14,102 nucleotides of DNA, taken from the NCBI GenBank assembly GCA_964625525.1, contig CAZVEE010000091.1, positions 1 through 14,102 on the forward strand, in the 5' to 3' direction. Source of the stretch: CAZVEE01 sp964625525 (lineage in GTDB: Bacteria; Pseudomonadota; Alphaproteobacteria; JAJFIK01). A program made the position numbers and the translations under genes. The notes below the pieces were generated by a model. The model ran no database searches, was not told the DNA's origin, and worked only from the letters and a program-made list of their open reading frames with translations. Each line of letters begins with the position of its first letter. The stretch's first letter is position 1. This document shows, piece by piece, positions 13,189 to 14,102 of this stretch.

Positions 13189-14102
13189 TCAGTCTTCCGC
13201 TTCTTCCTCGGCGATCTCTTTGCCGGTTTCCTGGTCCACGATCTTCATGGACAGGCGCACCTTGCCACGCTCGTCAAAGCCCAGAAGCTTGACCCAGACC
13301 GTGTCGCCGTCCTTGACGATCTCAGACGGCGAGCCGACGCGGCGATTGGCCATCTGCGACACATGCACGAGACCGTCGCGGGGACCGAAGAAGTTCACGA
13401 AGGCGCCGAAATCGACCACTTTGACGACCTTACCTTCGTAGATTTCGCCCACTTCCGGCTCAGCGACGATGGACTTGATCCACTTCATCGCCGCTTCGAT
13501 GGAGCCGCCATCAGCCGAGGCGATGCGGATGGTCCCATCGTCATTGATGTCGATCTTGGCGCCGGTGGTCTCGGTGATCTCGCGGATCACCTTCCCGCCC
13601 GAGCCGATCACCTCACGGATCTTATCGACCGGAATGGTGATGACCTCGATGCGCGGCGCGTGAGCGCCCAATTCGCCCCGGGACTCAGAGATCGCCTTGG
13701 CCATCTCATCCAGGATGTGCACGCGGCCGCCTTGCGCCTGCTCAAGCGCGGTCTGCATGATTTCCTTGGTGATACCCGTGATCTTGATGTCCATCTGAAG
13801 CGAGGTCACGCCGTCGCGCGTCCCCGCCACTTTGAAGTCCATGTCGCCCAGGTGATCCTCATCACCCAGAATGTCCGACAGCACCGCATAGCGGTCGCCT
13901 TCTTTGATGAGCCCCATGGCAATGCCGGCCACCGGACGATTGAGCGGCACACCCGCGTCCATCATCGCCAGCGAGGCACCGCACACGGTCGCCATGGAAG
14001 ACGAGCCATTGGATTCGGTGATCTCTGACACGATGCGCATGGTGTAAGGGAACTCATCCGCCGGCGGAATGAGAGCCCTAAGCGCCCGCCACGCCAGCTT
14101 GC
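13189..14102 (-). CDS. pnp: polyribonucleotide nucleotidyltransferase (PNPase), 3' part
   Basis: Exoribonuclease that degrades RNA from the 3' end using phosphate; it works as a trimer and commonly with RNase E in the degradosome. The gene runs off the right edge, and about 304 C-terminal residues are visible. They start with KLAWRALRALIPPADEFPYT and then SEITESNGSSSMATVCGAS from the second RNase PH domain, with DILGDEDHLGDMDFKVAGT carrying the conserved aspartates. The KH domain follows (RIEVITIPVDKIREVIGSGG, with the G-x-x-G loop GSGG). The S1 domain then runs from GEIYEGKVVKVVDFGAFVNF to GKVRLSMK. The protein ends in an acidic tail (EIAEEEAED). It is well conserved and intact in the visible part, with a strong terminator downstream. 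Confidence 0.97.
   Translation of the reverse strand, partial: KLAWRALRALIPPADEFPYTMRIVSEITESNGSSSMATVCGASLAMMDAGVPLNRPVAGIAMGLIKEGDRYAVLSDILGDEDHLGDMDFKVAGTRDGVTSLQMDIKITGITKEIMQTALEQAQGGRVHILDEMAKAISESRGELGAHAPRIEVITIPVDKIREVIGSGGKVIREITETTGAKIDINDDGTIRIASADGGSIEAAMKWIKSIVAEPEVGEIYEGKVVKVVDFGAFVNFFGPRDGLVHVSQMANRRVGSPSEIVKDGDTVWVKLLGFDERGKVRLSMKIVDQETGKEIAEEEAED

Noticed and set aside
13363..14028. Plus-strand 221-codon frame opposite pnp
   Set aside because: The minus strand encodes unmistakable PNPase; this is its antisense shadow.

Overview
The window is GC-rich, densely coding DNA, most likely from an alphaproteobacterial chromosome. The main reason is the block in which an Irr-type Fur regulator is divergent from fabA-fabB-fabI. 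The D-2-hydroxyacid dehydrogenase, the SH3-domain exported protein and the polynucleotide phosphorylase also read as alphaproteobacterial versions. I cannot place the order or genus. Most genes are ordinary housekeeping genes, and I see no phage, transposase, tRNA, rRNA or CRISPR array.

Layout, left to right. (1) Bases 1-1535, plus strand: the 3' part of a cysteine synthase gene, then a MoeB/ThiF/HesA-type adenylyltransferase; both belong to sulfur chemistry. (2) Bases 1789-3696, plus strand: a half-size ABC exporter with fused membrane and ATPase domains. (3) Bases 3716-4951, minus strand: a D-2-hydroxyacid dehydrogenase of the glyoxylate/hydroxypyruvate reductase type. It is followed in the same reading frame, directly after its TAA stop, by an open stretch coding for a very hydrophobic segment with a repeated five-residue unit. 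(4) Bases 5175-5735, plus strand: an exported protein with two SH3b domains, convergent with irr (minus strand). (5) Bases 6575-9298, plus strand: fabA, fabB and fabI, the set for making unsaturated fatty acids without oxygen plus the enoyl-ACP reductase. (6) Bases 9549-12822, plus strand: two large polytopic membrane proteins. The second is a GT-C-type glycosyltransferase by its motifs and the first is possibly related. (7) Bases 12806-13129: a decayed C-terminal fragment of a 2OG-Fe(II) oxygenase gene, abutting the glycosyltransferase gene. (8) Bases 13128-14102, minus strand: the 3' part of pnp with a clear intrinsic terminator.

How the genes fit together: fabA/fabB/fabI act as a unit. FabA makes the cis double bond, FabB elongates the product and FabI performs the reduction step of each cycle. 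The irr gene shares their upstream region and may link fatty-acid synthesis to iron or heme status, but I could not identify an Irr operator by eye. The two membrane proteins may act in cell-envelope glycan or lipid modification.

I did not find a convincing undescribed multi-gene system. The points most worth checking are the in-frame hydrophobic ORF behind the dehydrogenase stop codon with its two 15-bp tandem repeats, the oxygenase pseudogene with both putative iron-binding histidines replaced, and two inverted repeats in upstream regions (5014-5051 and 9350-9383).
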